In this document: one piece after another, positions 20,897-32,957 of the stretch
Position numbering within the stretch: the first letter of the stretch is position 1
How the letters are laid out: every line of letters begins with the position of its first letter
Source of the DNA: Anadara kagoshimensis
Lineage: Eukaryota > Mollusca > Bivalvia > Arcoida > Arcidae
Assembly: GCA_021292105.1 (NCBI GenBank)
Contig: CM037870.1
Location: 21,840,424 to 21,904,423, forward strand
Length of the DNA stretch: 64,000 nucleotides
Reading direction: 5' to 3'
Made by a program: the position numbers and the translations under genes
Notes under the pieces: model-generated
The model's database searches: none
What the model was told of the DNA's origin: nothing
Seen by the model: only the letters and a program-made list of their open reading frames with translations

Positions 20897-21288
20897 CCCC
20901 CAGTAGTCTTGATGCTTTAAAGATAAAAAAGTCTACACACATCACCGAATTATTAAACAATCTCCGAATAAGAATCCTTGATAGTAAAAGTAGAAAAAAT
21001 GATTTTGATGTTCCAAATGGCCTTTCTGATGATGACTATTATAGATCGACAGGACTTAGCCCTCAGCAATTTGATAACCTTGTAACAAAGGTTATATCAT
21101 TAAACAGTCCACAACACTGTACTAAAGTCTAAAAGCTTTGCGTTAGGACTGTTCTTGACAACGTTTCGAACTGGTCTTTCTAATGAACTCTTAGCAACAC
21201 TAGGTGGTCTGAAAAAGGTTTCACAGATGTCAAGAATTGTCTCTGCAGCAAAGCTGGTTATAACAACAGACTTCACTGATTCCATCTA
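20897..21288 (+). pseudogene. DDE transposase N-terminal fragment (Harbinger/IS4EU-like)
   Basis: One frame reads through DDDYYRSTGLSPQQFDNL to a stop near 21130. A shifted frame continues with LGLFLTTFRTGLSNELLATL and ends with KKVSQMSRIVSAAKL, stopping at about 21288. The order 'TGL..QQFD.L' then 'ALGL.L...RTGLSN.LLATL' then a basic helix is the DNA-binding N-terminal half of the eukaryotic DDE_Tnp_4-type transposases. The catalytic DDE domain is absent and there is a frameshift at about 21128, so it is a decayed 5' fragment. The family name rests on recalled pattern similarity. Confidence 0.6.
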
Positions 21289-21289
21289 A

Positions 21290-21375
21290 ATACAAATACA
21301 GCCAAACTGTCTATTAAGGCCACTCAAGGGAACCAGTAAAAGTGGCCTTTATATACAGATTCAAATAATATGAAT
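21290..21375. repeat. Second copy of the 'aagggaaccagtaaaagtggcc' repeat
   Basis: It is an inverted relative of 14815-14988. It abuts the transposase fragment directly and may be that transposon's other end. Confidence 0.4.
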
Positions 21376-21384
21376 AAAAAACAT

Positions 21385-22375
21385 AGCACTGCCGTGCTGT
21401 TGTACGGCGTAGTTGGGAAAATGGTGTTGTGGCAAGACAGAATATTACCGAATTCGATCTATGCATAGTCCGACGGATGTTTTATGGAAAAAGAAACAAT
21501 GTACCAAACCATGTATTGCTAAGTAAAATGGTAGAAAATAATAATTCCATAAATATATGAAAAAGACAATCAGTAATTAAAATTTAATAAAGTTTTATAA
21601 ACTCGTACCCGATCGTTTTGTCATTTCGGATAGAGAGAAAGTAGAGTTTTGCACACCCAACGTCGCTATGAGGGGGTACATTCTAGCGGTTGTATGTAAC
21701 TGAATCATTTGCTGTTAAGTCTGGGTTTTAATAAACTGCTGATTATCACTCACAATATTCCCGTTTCATGTTAATTTTACTTCCAAATCGTTGAAGTATT
21801 TAAAATCCACATGTGCTCATTTGCACACGACACTGTACGATTTATCTCCCTTTCGCGAAAGCGAAATCTAATCGATAAACAGTTTTTAAAATATGACACA
21901 ATTACCTCAACACCAAAATAAATTATTATACCCTTTAAAATAAATTCAAATTACCGTAGATTTCATAAAGAATTAATTAAACCCACCTGCCATTGCTGTT
22001 TATTTTTATAAAAAGTTATGATTTTACATCGTAGGACGCAAACTTCCCGGACTACTTTTTATTGTAAACACGAGATCAGTTCGCCAGATTGCAGAAATAT
22101 TTGGATGCATCCCGTCGCAATATTTTACTAGATTCCGAAATGTATTCCGAAAATTTATCCAAGTGTGCATATGTAACCAAATGCATTACCTGTCTCAGAA
22201 TACATATCTCACGATAAAACAAGATATATTTCTTTCACGTTCATTTACCAGGCGCACTATTTCCGTATATGCGTACTCATATCTTACAATTTCGTAGCAA
22301 AGAAGCCTGATCTTGGCAGAAAGCGATAGCAAAGTACGCTTTCACTGTCGTGAAACGACGTACAATAATTGCGAG
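21385..22375 (+). repeat. Dispersed element, copy 1
   Basis: It starts 'acatagcactgccgtgctgt' with the short hairpin GCCGTGCTGTTGTACGGC and contains 'acccgatcgttttgtcattt'. It ends near 'agcgatagcaaagtacgc', 'cactgtcgtgaaacgacg'. A second copy at 29447-29910 lacks the ~450-bp middle, and a fragment lies at 34575-34660. No coding sequence is seen. Confidence 0.65.
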
Positions 22376-23450
22376 ACAATTCTACTGACTTTTATAAGCA
22401 GGTGGCCTGCTTATGGTGTATTTGTTTCCCAATTATTACGCTATGGTAGAGCTTGTTCCCAATACAGGGACTTTGTACAACTAAGTAGGCTGCTTGTCAA
22501 TATATTGCAAGCCTGCTTATCAAGGCCGTCATCACAGTATTGTTGATAAGTTTGATGTCTCTGTGTCCAGGACTGCCCTGGAAATATTTGACGTCCCATA
22601 GTTTCATGTTTCTTCCACACAATTTTGATTACACACGTCGCGGGTGTAGCTAGCTAAACAGGAGGTGCTTACCCTTCCGGAGCACCCGGTTTCACTTCCT
22701 TGATGAAAGTTCACGTGTCTAACTTGTCAGTTCCAAAGGTTTTACTTTGCTTCTGGGTTGTGATTCGAACATGGATTAGTATGTTTGTTTTTGATTATAT
22801 CGACATCGACGCCATCTTTGTAAATCTAACTTTGTTATGCAACATTTTACATAAAAGTAAATATGACCATCAGACAGAATGTACCTGAATTTGGTTTAAT
22901 GCAAATGTATAAACGAGAAAACAAAGCTATTTATTCTTATCTCTTGGAATAAACAATTAAAACGCAATAAAAATTTCTAAATTTTGGAGCAGATTAAAAT
23001 GAATGTTTCCCCGACATGTCCGTTTAAAATTCAAGATATCAACCATTACTAGAGCAGTCTTTTGACCGATATATGTGACATATCATCTTGTGTTGATAAA
23101 CATACATGTATGTTCCATGTTTAATCAAAATCCATCCATTTATAAATGTGGAATTTATGGATTGGACTAATTTCTATTCCAAATGCAAGATTTGACCTTT
23201 GGCACGACCGAATTTGGTGTGCAACACATCGCCTTTGGTTGGTATGCATTTGTAACAAGGATGATCAAAACTCCCGAGTTCATACATGTGAAAGTTATGG
23301 AGCAGACAATATATTTTATGATAAAATCTAAGGTTTAACCTTAGTTTGTGAACTTGATCATGGCTTTTATCTACGTTTCTAAAATTTTGAAATTATTAGT
23401 GGCCAAAATTTGTGAAAATGTTGACATTTTTAAAGTATTTTTTCTACAAA
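22376..23450. other. Unassigned intergenic DNA
   Basis: Apart from the inverted repeat block at 22650-22790 (partner 16670-16810), nothing is recognised. The open frames at 22313-22546, 22700-22888 and 23146-23331 have no family resemblance. Confidence 0.4.
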
Positions 23451-23939
23451 CAAGAGGCCCAATAGGGCTCAACTGGCAGATAATTTACATTTTTGATAAA
23501 TAACATGCAAATCTTGTGAAATGACATTCCCCCTCCTTTTTACAATTGCAATTGGAACCCAAATCTGCATTGGTCTTTCATGTTATTGCTATGTATAGGA
23601 ACAGACGCCACCTTGGATTTTGGCTGATATTCCAGACACAACTATTGGATTACTGTTAATAAAGGACTTTTCATGCTGTATTGGGTTAGAATTGGCCAAT
23701 TCAGGAGAATTGGCCAATTCAGGAGAAAATTTTCAATAATTTCATTGAAACAAACATCTTATTTGTACACTGCCTAAAAATTGGGTCAACAATTTTTTTC
23801 CAGGAAAGGTAAAACATAAGGTCATAACCGTCACAATTGACCTTGACCTCATTTTGTAGGTAATTACAAGAATATTTCAAAACTGAAAACCCCATGTCAT
23901 TATCTGATCCAATAGTGAAGATATAACAATTTCAGCAAT

Positions 23940-26900
23940 TGTTTGCATCCGTGACCTTGACCTTTGAACCCATAACCTTTCTCTAAACATCAAAATAGTA
24001 GTTGAATTAATATCTATTAACATTCTAATATATATGCCTATAGAAAATGTTAATAGTTTTTAAGATAATTAACCATATCTGTATTATTTCGTATCTGTGG
24101 CCTTGACCTTTTAACCCCTGACCCTAATTTATAGATCACAATCATCATTACATCAATACCAACAATATTCTAATATACATGCCTATACAAAAATTTTTAG
24201 TTTTCGTGTTAATTAATGTTTCTGATTTTGTTTTGCATCTGTGACCTTGACCTTGACCTTTGAACCCATGACCTTTTTCTATACATCAAAATGTTCGTTG
24301 TATTAACAACATTCATGCTGTATTGGGTTAGAATTGACCAATACATGCCTATACAAAACGTTTATAGTTTTCAAGATAATAAACCATTTCGGTATTTGTT
24401 TTGCTTCTGTGACCTTGAACTTTGAACCCATGACCTTAATCTATACATCAAAATGACCGTTGCACCAATACCAACAATATTCCAATATACATGCCTATAC
24501 AAAAAGTTTATAGTTTTCGAGATAATGAACCATTTCGGTATTTGTTTTGCTTCTGTGACCTTGATCTTTGGACCCATGACCTTTTTCTATACACCAAAAT
24601 GGTCGTTGTACCAATACCTACAACATTCTAATATACATGCCTATACAAAAAGTTTATAGTTTTCAAGATAATGAACCGTGTCAATATTATTTCGAGTCTG
24701 TGACCTTGACCTTTGGACCCATGACCTTTTTTCTTTACATCATAATGACCGTTGCATCAATACCAACAATATTCCAATATACATGCCTATACAAAAAGTT
24801 TATAGTTTTCGAGATACAGAACAATTTCAGTATTGTTTTGCTTCTGTGACCTTGACCTTTGGACCCATGACCTTTTTCTATACACCAAAATGATCGTTGT
24901 ATCAATACCAACAATATTCCAATATACATGCCTATACAAAAAGTTTATAGTTTTCGAGATACAGAACAATTTCAGTATTGTTTTGCTTCTGTGACCTTGA
25001 CCTTTGGACCCATGACCTTTTCTATACACCAAAATGATCGTTGTATCAATACCTACAACATTCTAATATACATGCCTATACAAAAAGTTTATAGTTTTCA
25101 AGATAATGAACCGTTTCAGTATATTTCGAGTCTGTGACCTTGACCTTTGAACCCATGACCTTAATCTATACATCAAAATGACCGTTGCATCAATACCAAC
25201 AATATTACAATATACTTGCCTATACAAAAAGTTTATAGTTTTCGAGATAATGAACCATTTCGGTATTGTTTTGCTTCTGTGACCTTGACCTTTGGACCAT
25301 GACCTTTTTCTATACATCAAAATGTTCGTTGTATTAATACCTACAACATTCTGATATACATGCCTATAAAAAAGTTTACAGTTTTCAAGATAAAGAATTA
25401 TTTCAGTATTATTTCGAGTCTGTGACCTTGACCTTTAAACCCATGACCCTCATCTATACATCAAAATGACCGTTGCATCAATACCAACAATATTCCAAAA
25501 TACATGCCTATACAAAAAGTTTATAGTTTTCGAGATACAGAACAATTTCAGTATTGTTTTGCTTCTGTGACCTTGACCTTTGGACCCATGACCTTTTCTA
25601 TACACCAAAATGATCGTTGTATCAATACCTACAACATTCTAATATACATGCCTATACAAAAAGTTTATAGTTTTCGAAATAATGAACCGTTTCAGTATTA
25701 TTTCGCTTCTGTGACCTTGACCTTTGAACCCATGACCTTAATCTATACATCAAAATAACCGTTGCATCAATACCAACAATATTACAATATACATGCCTAT
25801 ACAAAAAGTTTATAGTTTTTGAGATAATGAACCATTTCGGTATTGTTTTGCTTCTGTGACCTTGACCTTTGGACCCATGACCTTTTCCTATACATCAAAA
25901 TGTTCGTTGTATTAATACCTACAACATGCTGATATACATGCCTATACAAAAAGTTTACAGTTGTCAAGATAAGGAATCATTTCAGTATTATTTCGAGTCT
26001 GTGACCTTGACCTTTGAACCCATGACCCTCATCTATACATCAAAATGACCGTTACATCAATACCAACAATATTCCAATATACATGCCTATACAAAAAGTT
26101 TATAGTTTTCGAGATACAGAACAATTTCAGTATTGTTTTGCTTCTGTGACCTTGACCTTTGGACCCATGACCTTTTTCTATACACCAAAATGATCGTTGT
26201 ATCAATACCTACAACATTCTAATATACATGCCTATACAAAAAGTTTACAGTTTTCAAGATAAGGAATCATTTCAGTATTATTTCGCTTCTGTGACCTTGA
26301 CCTTTGAACCCATGACCCTCATCTATACTTCAAAATGATCGTTGTATCAATACCTACAACATTCTAATATACATGCCTATACAAAAAGTTTATAGTTTTC
26401 AAGATAATGAACCGTTTCAGTATTATTTCGCTTCTGTGACCTTGACCTTTGAACCCATGACCTTTTTCTATACATCAAAATGTTCGTTGTATTAATACCT
26501 ACAACATTCTGATATACATGCCTATACAAAAAGTTTACAGTTTTCGAGATAAGTAATCATTTCAGTATTATTTCGAGTCTGTGACCTTGACCTTTGAACC
26601 CATGACCCTCATCTATACATCAAAATGACCGTTGCATCAATACCAACAATATTCCAATATACATGCCTATACAAAAAGTTTATAGTTTTCGAGATACAGA
26701 ACAATTTCAGTATTGTTTTGCTTCTGTGACCTTGACATTTGGACCCATGACCTTTTCTATACACCAAAATGATCGTTGTATCAATACCTACAACATTCTA
26801 ATATACATGCCTATACAAAAAGTTTATAGTTTTCAAGAAAATGAACCGTTTCAGTATTATTTCGCTTCTGTGACCTTGACCTTTGAACCCATGACCTTAA

Positions 26901-27860
26901 TCTATACATCAAAATGACCGTTGCATCAATACCAACAATATTACAATATACATGCCTATACAAAAAGTTTATAGTTTTCGAGATAATGAACCATTTCGGT
27001 ATTGTTTCGCTTCTGTGACCTTTACCTTTGGACCCATGACCTTTTTCTATACATCAAAATGTTCGTTGTATTAATACCTACAACATTCTGATATACATGC
27101 CTATACAAAAAGTTTACAGTTTTCAAGATAAGGAATCATTTCAGTATTATTTCGAGTCTGTGACCTTGACCTTTGAACCCATGACCCTCATCTATACATC
27201 AAAATGACCGTTGCATCAATACCAACAATATTCCAATATACATGCCTATACAAAAAGTTTATAGTTTTCGAGATACAGAACAATTTCAGTATTGTTTTGC
27301 TTCTGTGACCTTGACATTTGGACCCATGACCTTTTCTATACACCAAAATGATCGTTGTATCAATACCTACAACATTCTAATATACATGCCTATACAAAAA
27401 GTTTATAGTTTTCAAGATAATGAACCGTTTCAGTATTATTTCGCTTCTGTGACCTTGACCTTTGAACCCATGACCTTAATCTATACATCAAAATGACCGT
27501 TGCATCAATACCAACAATATTACAATATACATGCCTATACAAAAAGTTTATAGTTTTCGAGATAATGAACCATTTCGGTATTGTTTCGCTTCTGTGACCT
27601 TTACCTTTGGACCCATGACCTTTTTCTATACATCAAAATGTTCGTTGTATTAATACCTACAACATTCGATATACATGCCTATACAAAAAGTTTACAGTTT
27701 TCAAGATAAGGAATCATTTCAGTATTATTTCGAGTCTGTGACCTTGACCTTTGAACCCATGACCCTCATCTATACATCAAAATGACCGTTGCATCAATAC
27801 CAACAATATTCCAATATACATGCCTATACAAAAAGCTTATAGTTTTCGAGATAATAAATA
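23940..27860 (-). repeat. ~145-bp satellite array with 579-bp tetrameric higher-order repeat
   Basis: The phrase 'ctgtgaccttgacctt' recurs every 142-147 bp. Within 25.0-27.85 kb the units form a higher-order repeat of four. Identical stretches beginning at 26663 and 27242 are 579 bp apart, and the match at 25504 is two further periods (1159 bp) upstream. The recurring plus-strand frames of 84 residues are translations of two adjacent units and are not genes. Confidence 0.92.
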
Positions 27861-27931
27861 AAATCAGAAAGTAAAAAAATTTGGTCATGACCTTCACAAT
27901 TGACCTTGATCCCATTTTGAAAGTAATTACA

Positions 27932-28246
27932 GGGATTATCAGGGTCTTTTGGGAAAAGGCCCTAAACTAAAAATTGGGAAAAACTATCAACTTTTTGCTC
28001 ATTTTGGGAAACTTTGACATAATTTTTGATGCCATTAATGATTAAATCTAATGCTTTTAGTTTATTGAGTTTGTAATTAAAAACAGCTGATTGGGGGGCT
28101 TTCACAAAATGTATTTCGTTTTCGTTTAAAACAACACAATTTTCTAATTGGGAATTTTCTCAGCCGATTTTGGGAAAAAATCAACCTTTTTTCTATTGGG
28201 AATGGGGCCTTATTTCGGCCCTAAATAGGCCCTTGATAAATCCATG
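27932..28246. mobile_element. 315-bp MITE-like insertion
   Basis: The AATTACA direct repeat (27925-27931 and 28247-28253) flanks sequence whose ends are imperfect inverted repeats (ggattatcagggtc / ggcccttgataaatcc). The uninterrupted version of the site exists at about 23869-23880. The 7-8-bp duplication suggests a hAT-type non-autonomous element. No coding capacity. Confidence 0.7.
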
Positions 28247-28699
28247 AATTACAAGAATATGTCAAAACTGAAAACCCCATGTCATTATCTAATCTAATAT
28301 TCAAGTTATAACAATTTAAAACAATTTAAAGCTATTTTACGATTTTTGCAAAATTAAAACGCAAAAAAACGTTACCTATTTTTTGTCAGAATTCCACGAA
28401 AAGGTTAAGACCATCTAGACGTCAAATATCATATCAAATTTTGACTCCAATGACTGGTTCTGGAGAAGAAGATTTTTTTATTTTTTTTTATTTTTAGTAA
28501 CGGCAGCCATCTTGGATATCTAATCGCCATGATTTGTACAATCTACAGTCAAACTCTAGCAAGGACCTTGCACAGCAAATTAAGTTTCAAAAGGCCTGGT
28601 AGTTTCAGAGTTTTTGCTGTTAACGGACGCACGCACGCACACACGCATCATGCCAATAGCTCATCTGGCTAAAGCCAGTTGAGCTAAAAAAAACCAACA

Positions 28700-29440
28700 C
28701 AATTTTCTTTTTGAAAGGAGAAGATTTCTCAGTATTTAGCCGTCAATGGTGATTTTGGCTACCATGAATGAAAACAAAGTTTTATTGACCATTTCTGGGG
28801 TTGCAACAGTGACATGCTTCACAAACTTCCAAAATTTGTAAAAATGTTTACCATTTTAAAGTATTTTTCCACTAATTTGCAAAAACTATTTTCTTTTGGA
28901 AAGAAGATCTTTCTTAGAAATTAGCAGTCAATCGTGATGTTGGATACCATGAATGAAAACAAAGATTTATTGATCAGTTCTGGGTTGTAACAGTAACATG
29001 TCTTCTAAGGCGCGGGCCATCATCCAGGTTCTGCTTGTTCCGTTTATATTGCGCGCGCCCCCACATTTTACTCTTGCCAACATAAGGGGCATATCTCCCT
29101 AGTGTTGCTATCATATCAGTATGGATAGCCTTAGGAGCCAACCGTTCTTGTGCAAATATTGGATCACTGCTCTTTCATCATTTTTACATTTTGCAAAGTC
29201 ACTAGGTTTGTTACTTTACAGTAATACCTTGTTGATAACTGACAACACATCAATCAGCCCTCGTACTTCTACCCAGCTTTAATACAACTAAATGTAGTGT
29301 TTCTTATGCTATAGTTGAATATCAAACTTTACATCCACCTTTTTAGAAAATAGTCAGCTTAGAGTTGCTCGGTGATGACTTAACGCCTCTAAATAGGTTT
29401 GGAAGGCTAGACGTGTACTCACATTTACTTGACTCTACTA
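28700..29440. other. Unassigned repeat-like DNA
   Basis: Two related ~150-bp blocks (about 28700-28850 and 28870-29000) share 'agaagatttctcag/agaagatctttctta', 'taccatgaatgaaaacaaag' and 'ttctggg...aacagt.acatg', so this is a tandem duplication. No gene is recognised. Confidence 0.5.
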
Positions 29441-29446
29441 CTGTAA

Positions 29447-29910
29447 AAAGAAACATAGCACTGCCGTGCTGTTGTACGGCGTAGGTGGGAAAATGGTGTT
29501 GTGGCAAGACAGAATATAACCGAAAATTCCCCCCCACCCCCGGAAGGGGGGTGTCGATCTATGCATAGTCCGACAGATGTTTTTTTGGAAAAAGAAACAA
29601 TGTACCAAACCATGTATTGCTAAATTAAATGGTAGAAAATAATAATTTCATACACTTATGAAAAAGACAATCAGAATTAAAATTTAATAAAGTCGTACCC
29701 GATCGTTTTGTCATTTCGGATAGAGAGAAAGTAGAGTTTTGCAGACCCTACCGTCGCTATGAAGGGGTACATTCTAGCGGTTGTATGTAACTAGATCATT
29801 TGCTGTTAAATCTGGGTTTTAACACTCACAATATTCCCGTTTCATGTTAATGGAAGAAAGCGATGGCAAAGTACGCGTTCACTATCGTGAAACGCCGTAC
29901 AAAAATTCTT
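29447..29910 (+). repeat. Dispersed element, copy 2
   Basis: It is a direct repeat of 21385-22375 in the same orientation, about 8.06 kb downstream, with an internal deletion before 'gaaagcgatggcaaagtacg' and an added C-rich/G-rich hairpin (29528-29551). Confidence 0.65.
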
Positions 29911-31240
29911 AAGCATTTGATGCAATTACAGGTTTCGATTGTAAGCTATTTTATTCAGCATGTCATGTTCCATACATAATTCAATTCATATAATCATGCA
30001 GGTCCATGTTCATATTACAATCCCATAACAAACGCCAAAACTTTGAAAACTGGCAAATTAAGTTAATATGTTAACTTCGTGTGGCTAGGTGCTACGGAAG
30101 GATAAGAACTCATGTCTAGCAAACAACATCTGTCAGGTATGAATTGAGAATAAAAGAAACATCGAGCTATTAGATTTCAAATATATCTAAGATAATGGGA
30201 TGTTTTTATATTCTAGCCACATTTCTTCATAATGACCTTTGTCAATAGACCACCCGAGACTACGGCTGACAAGCATGTTATAAATATCAAATCACCTTTT
30301 TCAGAGTTATTGCCCTGAAATATAATATTTTTGGAAATTTTGCTGGGTTGGCTATTAACTTAAAAAACAATTAGTGTTAAAAAGCAATACATTGCAAAAA
30401 TAATGAACATGACAGCTATGTAGTAATGTTTGTAACAATATGGTGATCCACAGTTGTTACCCTTTAAATATATTTTTTGCAAATTGGTTTTGACCATATT
30501 CTTAAACATAGCACTGCAATGTTGATCTACAGCGTAGTTGCAACATGTTGTGAAATAGAAAGAAATTTAAAATCTACCAATTCATACAGAAATGGAGCTT
30601 TTGAAAACTATGACTGGCATATTACATAGAAGTTGAAGGAAAATATCCCATCATATTTCAGTAACTGTCAGATTTTTCTAGGACTTGTTAGAAATTTTAA
30701 ACCCACTCATGATTGACAATCAAATGATGTTCACATATATGTATTATTTCAATATGATGTGCTGTATCCAAAGTGTATTTTATCTTACATTCATCAAATA
30801 CAAAGAAATGCATGTTCCATCATTTGCAAATAAAATGGACGAGTAGATACTTCCCTTCATCTATATATAAACTTTGTACTGTTTATACTAATTCCATTAT
30901 TCACTGCTTTTTTTAATTAATATTTAGTTACTTTATTAAAAACAATGTCCATAAAATACGAGTGTCAGCATTTTTGGACTATACCAAAGGTGCTCTAAAA
31001 ATTGGAAGAACTTCACAAAGCACAATAAATTCTGAAAACAGATTAAGGAATAGAGAAACCATAAATTAAACTCCTGGTAATACCTTTATTTAATTGAATA
31101 TTCACTGTAAAAACAATCTAATGCTGGATTTACAAGGTTAATAAAATTTTATAGGAAAGTTTTTTCAGTTCCTTTGTTTGGATTTTGATTTTTGTTCTTT
31201 CTTGTCTATTTTTGGTTGATGCAAACGCTAAAACAAGAGG
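29911..31240. other. Unassigned AT-rich DNA
   Basis: A diverged copy of the 16670-16810 repeat lies at about 30030-30110. Nothing else is recognised. Confidence 0.4.
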
Positions 31241-31244
31241 TTGG

Positions 31245-31617
31245 TTAGTTGAATGTTGCTTAACGTCGCATCAGCAATTTTTCAGCTATTCGCAACGAGA
31301 ACTATTTAATTAATCTCTATGGATTAATCTATGAAGAATTTTTGTGTATGCATGTGAAGTGCGAGTGTGTTGTATGGTCTGCCTTGTACTAGCGCGCACT
31401 CAGGGTGACTTTACCGTGCTAGCTCACAGAGTCAGTACGCCGCAGACAAGCGTACCACTCCCCGAGTCCATTATACTGATACAAGGTGAATCAGTAAAGG
31501 CCAACGGTAAGGAAAATTCACTTTCCCACATGTGGTCGAGCGGGACTCGAACTCACAGAGGTGAGAGACCCTGGATTTGAAGACTGACGTCTTATCCATT
31601 AGGCCACCGCGCCCTCT
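31245..31617 (-). mobile_element. tRNA-Arg-like SINE, full-length copy (minus strand)
   Basis: On the minus strand the head starts 'gagggcgcggtggcctaatg' with A box TGGCCTAATGG (31606-31596) and B box GAGTTCGAGTCCC (31554-31542). 'GGCCTAATGGATAAG' is the typical D-arm of arginine tRNAs. A ~290-bp body follows, ending 'gatgcgacgttaagcaac' at about 31250. A second, head-truncated copy in the opposite orientation lies at 55634-55955. Conserved tails of this type are known in bivalve SINE superfamilies. Confidence 0.85.
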
Positions 31618-31625
31618 CACTAAAA

Positions 31626-32240
31626 CAAGAGGCCCATCAATGCTCACCCTAAGTGTGTACATAGCTCATGCAGAGGTATAGCTCATGCAGAGGTTCAATA
31701 GTCAATTGCATTTATTAAAGAGAATGTCTAAATTTTTAGCAGTTAGGACCAATATGCAACATTTGTGCTAATTAATTATAACTTGTTCTAAGAATACTAC
31801 ATCTAAAATATCTAAAGTCTAGCTGCAGTATATTATCTATAAACAGCTAAAATAGTATAAAAAAAGTGAAAACGTAAGAAATAGTCCATTTTGATATTTG
31901 TTTGCATCTGTGACCTTGACCTTTGAACCTATGACCTTTATTAATATATCAAAATGATCTTTAGGCCAATACCTACAAAATTCAAATATACATGCCAATA
32001 AAAAGTTTATAGTTTTGAAGATAATTAACCATTTTAGTATTCATTTGCATCTGTGATCATGACCTTTGAACCCCCCCCCCCCACCCTCATTTATATATCA
32101 AAATGGTTATTATGCCAATACCTATAATATTGTAATATACTTTTGAAGATAATTAACCATTCCAGTATTTACTTGCTACTGTGACCTTGACCTTTGATAT
32201 GTTAACAGTTTTTGTTTTATGATGGACAAACAAACAATCA
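31626..32240 (-). mobile_element. Satellite-bearing element fragment, minus orientation
   Basis: The end signature 'aaacaagaggcccatcaatgc' at 31624 is followed by an AT-rich leader and two to three ~145-bp units (tgtgaccttgacctttgaa). It is truncated at about 32230, downstream of the ANKRD46-like gene. Confidence 0.65.
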
Positions 32241-32629
32241 GACAGACAAAGCGGCAAATATATGCTCTTCCTTTGGGAAGCATAAAAAATTAAAATTCAT
32301 ATGCAAGGCTTCATGAAACTCTTTGCATGCCTTTATTTTCAAAATGGTAAAATGCTGATTTGTATTTCTGGTTGATCCAGGTCATGAACACAAATAGATT
32401 CTGGGATCCTGCAGTAAAAATTATTTTGGGTCAGTTCTACTTTTAATAGTAGACAAATTTTGTTGATAAATAATTCTACAACCATCATTTAACAACTACA
32501 AACATATTTGTTGACAGAAATCCATCAGCAATACCACCTTTGACTTTCCTATGTAAAAATGAGAATGACATTCAGCCTATAACCATGGTACATATGATGA
32601 TGTAACCATGGTTACTATGATACTATTTG

Positions 32630-32957
32630 TTATTTCCCAGTGTTATGTACCTGTGTGTATACAGGTATTTTAGTCTCTATTCTCTTTGATGAAACATCCA
32701 TTATTGTATATGTTAAATACAGTGAAAATGCTAATATCCCTAGAATGAGGAGAAAAAAGTTTTTGTTTGAAATATTTTTGCTGAATTCATGAAACAGAGA
32801 CGGAAGAAGACTGTCCTTTACATAACTCATCATTTTTTTGTCCTTATGAGAGCTCGCCAATCGCTCATGGTTTTCAAAGTCTTTATAGGCATCAATTACA
32901 ACTTTGTCAATACCCCTTCTCTCTGCCATTTCCCTGGGTGTAGCTCCTATAGAATTT
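32630..32957 (-). CDS. ANKRD46: ANKRD46-like protein, final coding exon (C-terminal ankyrin end and membrane anchor)
   Basis: This exon supplies residues ~109-217. It opens after a good acceptor (ttttattttacag, ending 32958) in phase 2 and reads NSIGATPREMAERRGIDKVV, aligning with the last ankyrin half-repeat of vertebrate ANKRD46 (...GATPLVLAKRRG...). A charged linker follows, then one hydrophobic segment of about 20 residues (FFLLILGILAFSLYLTYTIM, residues 176-195), then a short polar tail to TAA 32632-32630. The single C-terminal membrane helix matches the family's tail-anchored layout. The total of 217 residues is close to vertebrate ANKRD46 (about 230). A possible polyadenylation signal AATAAA on this strand lies at 32337-32332. 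The cellular function of ANKRD46 is poorly known, so only membrane-associated ankyrin adaptor can be inferred. Confidence 0.85.

Larger units (their letters stand above)
23452..28690 (-). mobile_element. Expanded satellite-bearing element, minus orientation
   Basis: The right-hand signature is at 23452 (acaagaggcccaatagggct, with hairpin). The satellite array runs 23940-27860, then comes the conserved non-satellite region (ttggtcatgaccttcacaat, aaaacgcaaaaaaacgttacc, ggcctggtagtttcagag). It ends in (ACGC)n and the hairpin 'ctcatctggctaaagccagttgag' at about 28655-28683. It is the same architecture as 18600-19863 in reverse, but the internal array has grown from about 5 to about 26 units. A small MITE (27932-28246) is inserted in its unique part. 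Confidence 0.75.

Noticed and set aside
24371..27496. Recurrent 61-85-residue frames with VYSFRDTEQFQY-type sequence
   Set aside because: They are shadows of the ~145-bp satellite, repeated at its period in both strands.
31542..31617. Functional tRNA-Arg gene on the minus strand
   Set aside because: The acceptor stem is imperfect, the anticodon region is altered and a conserved SINE body follows, with a second copy of that body elsewhere.
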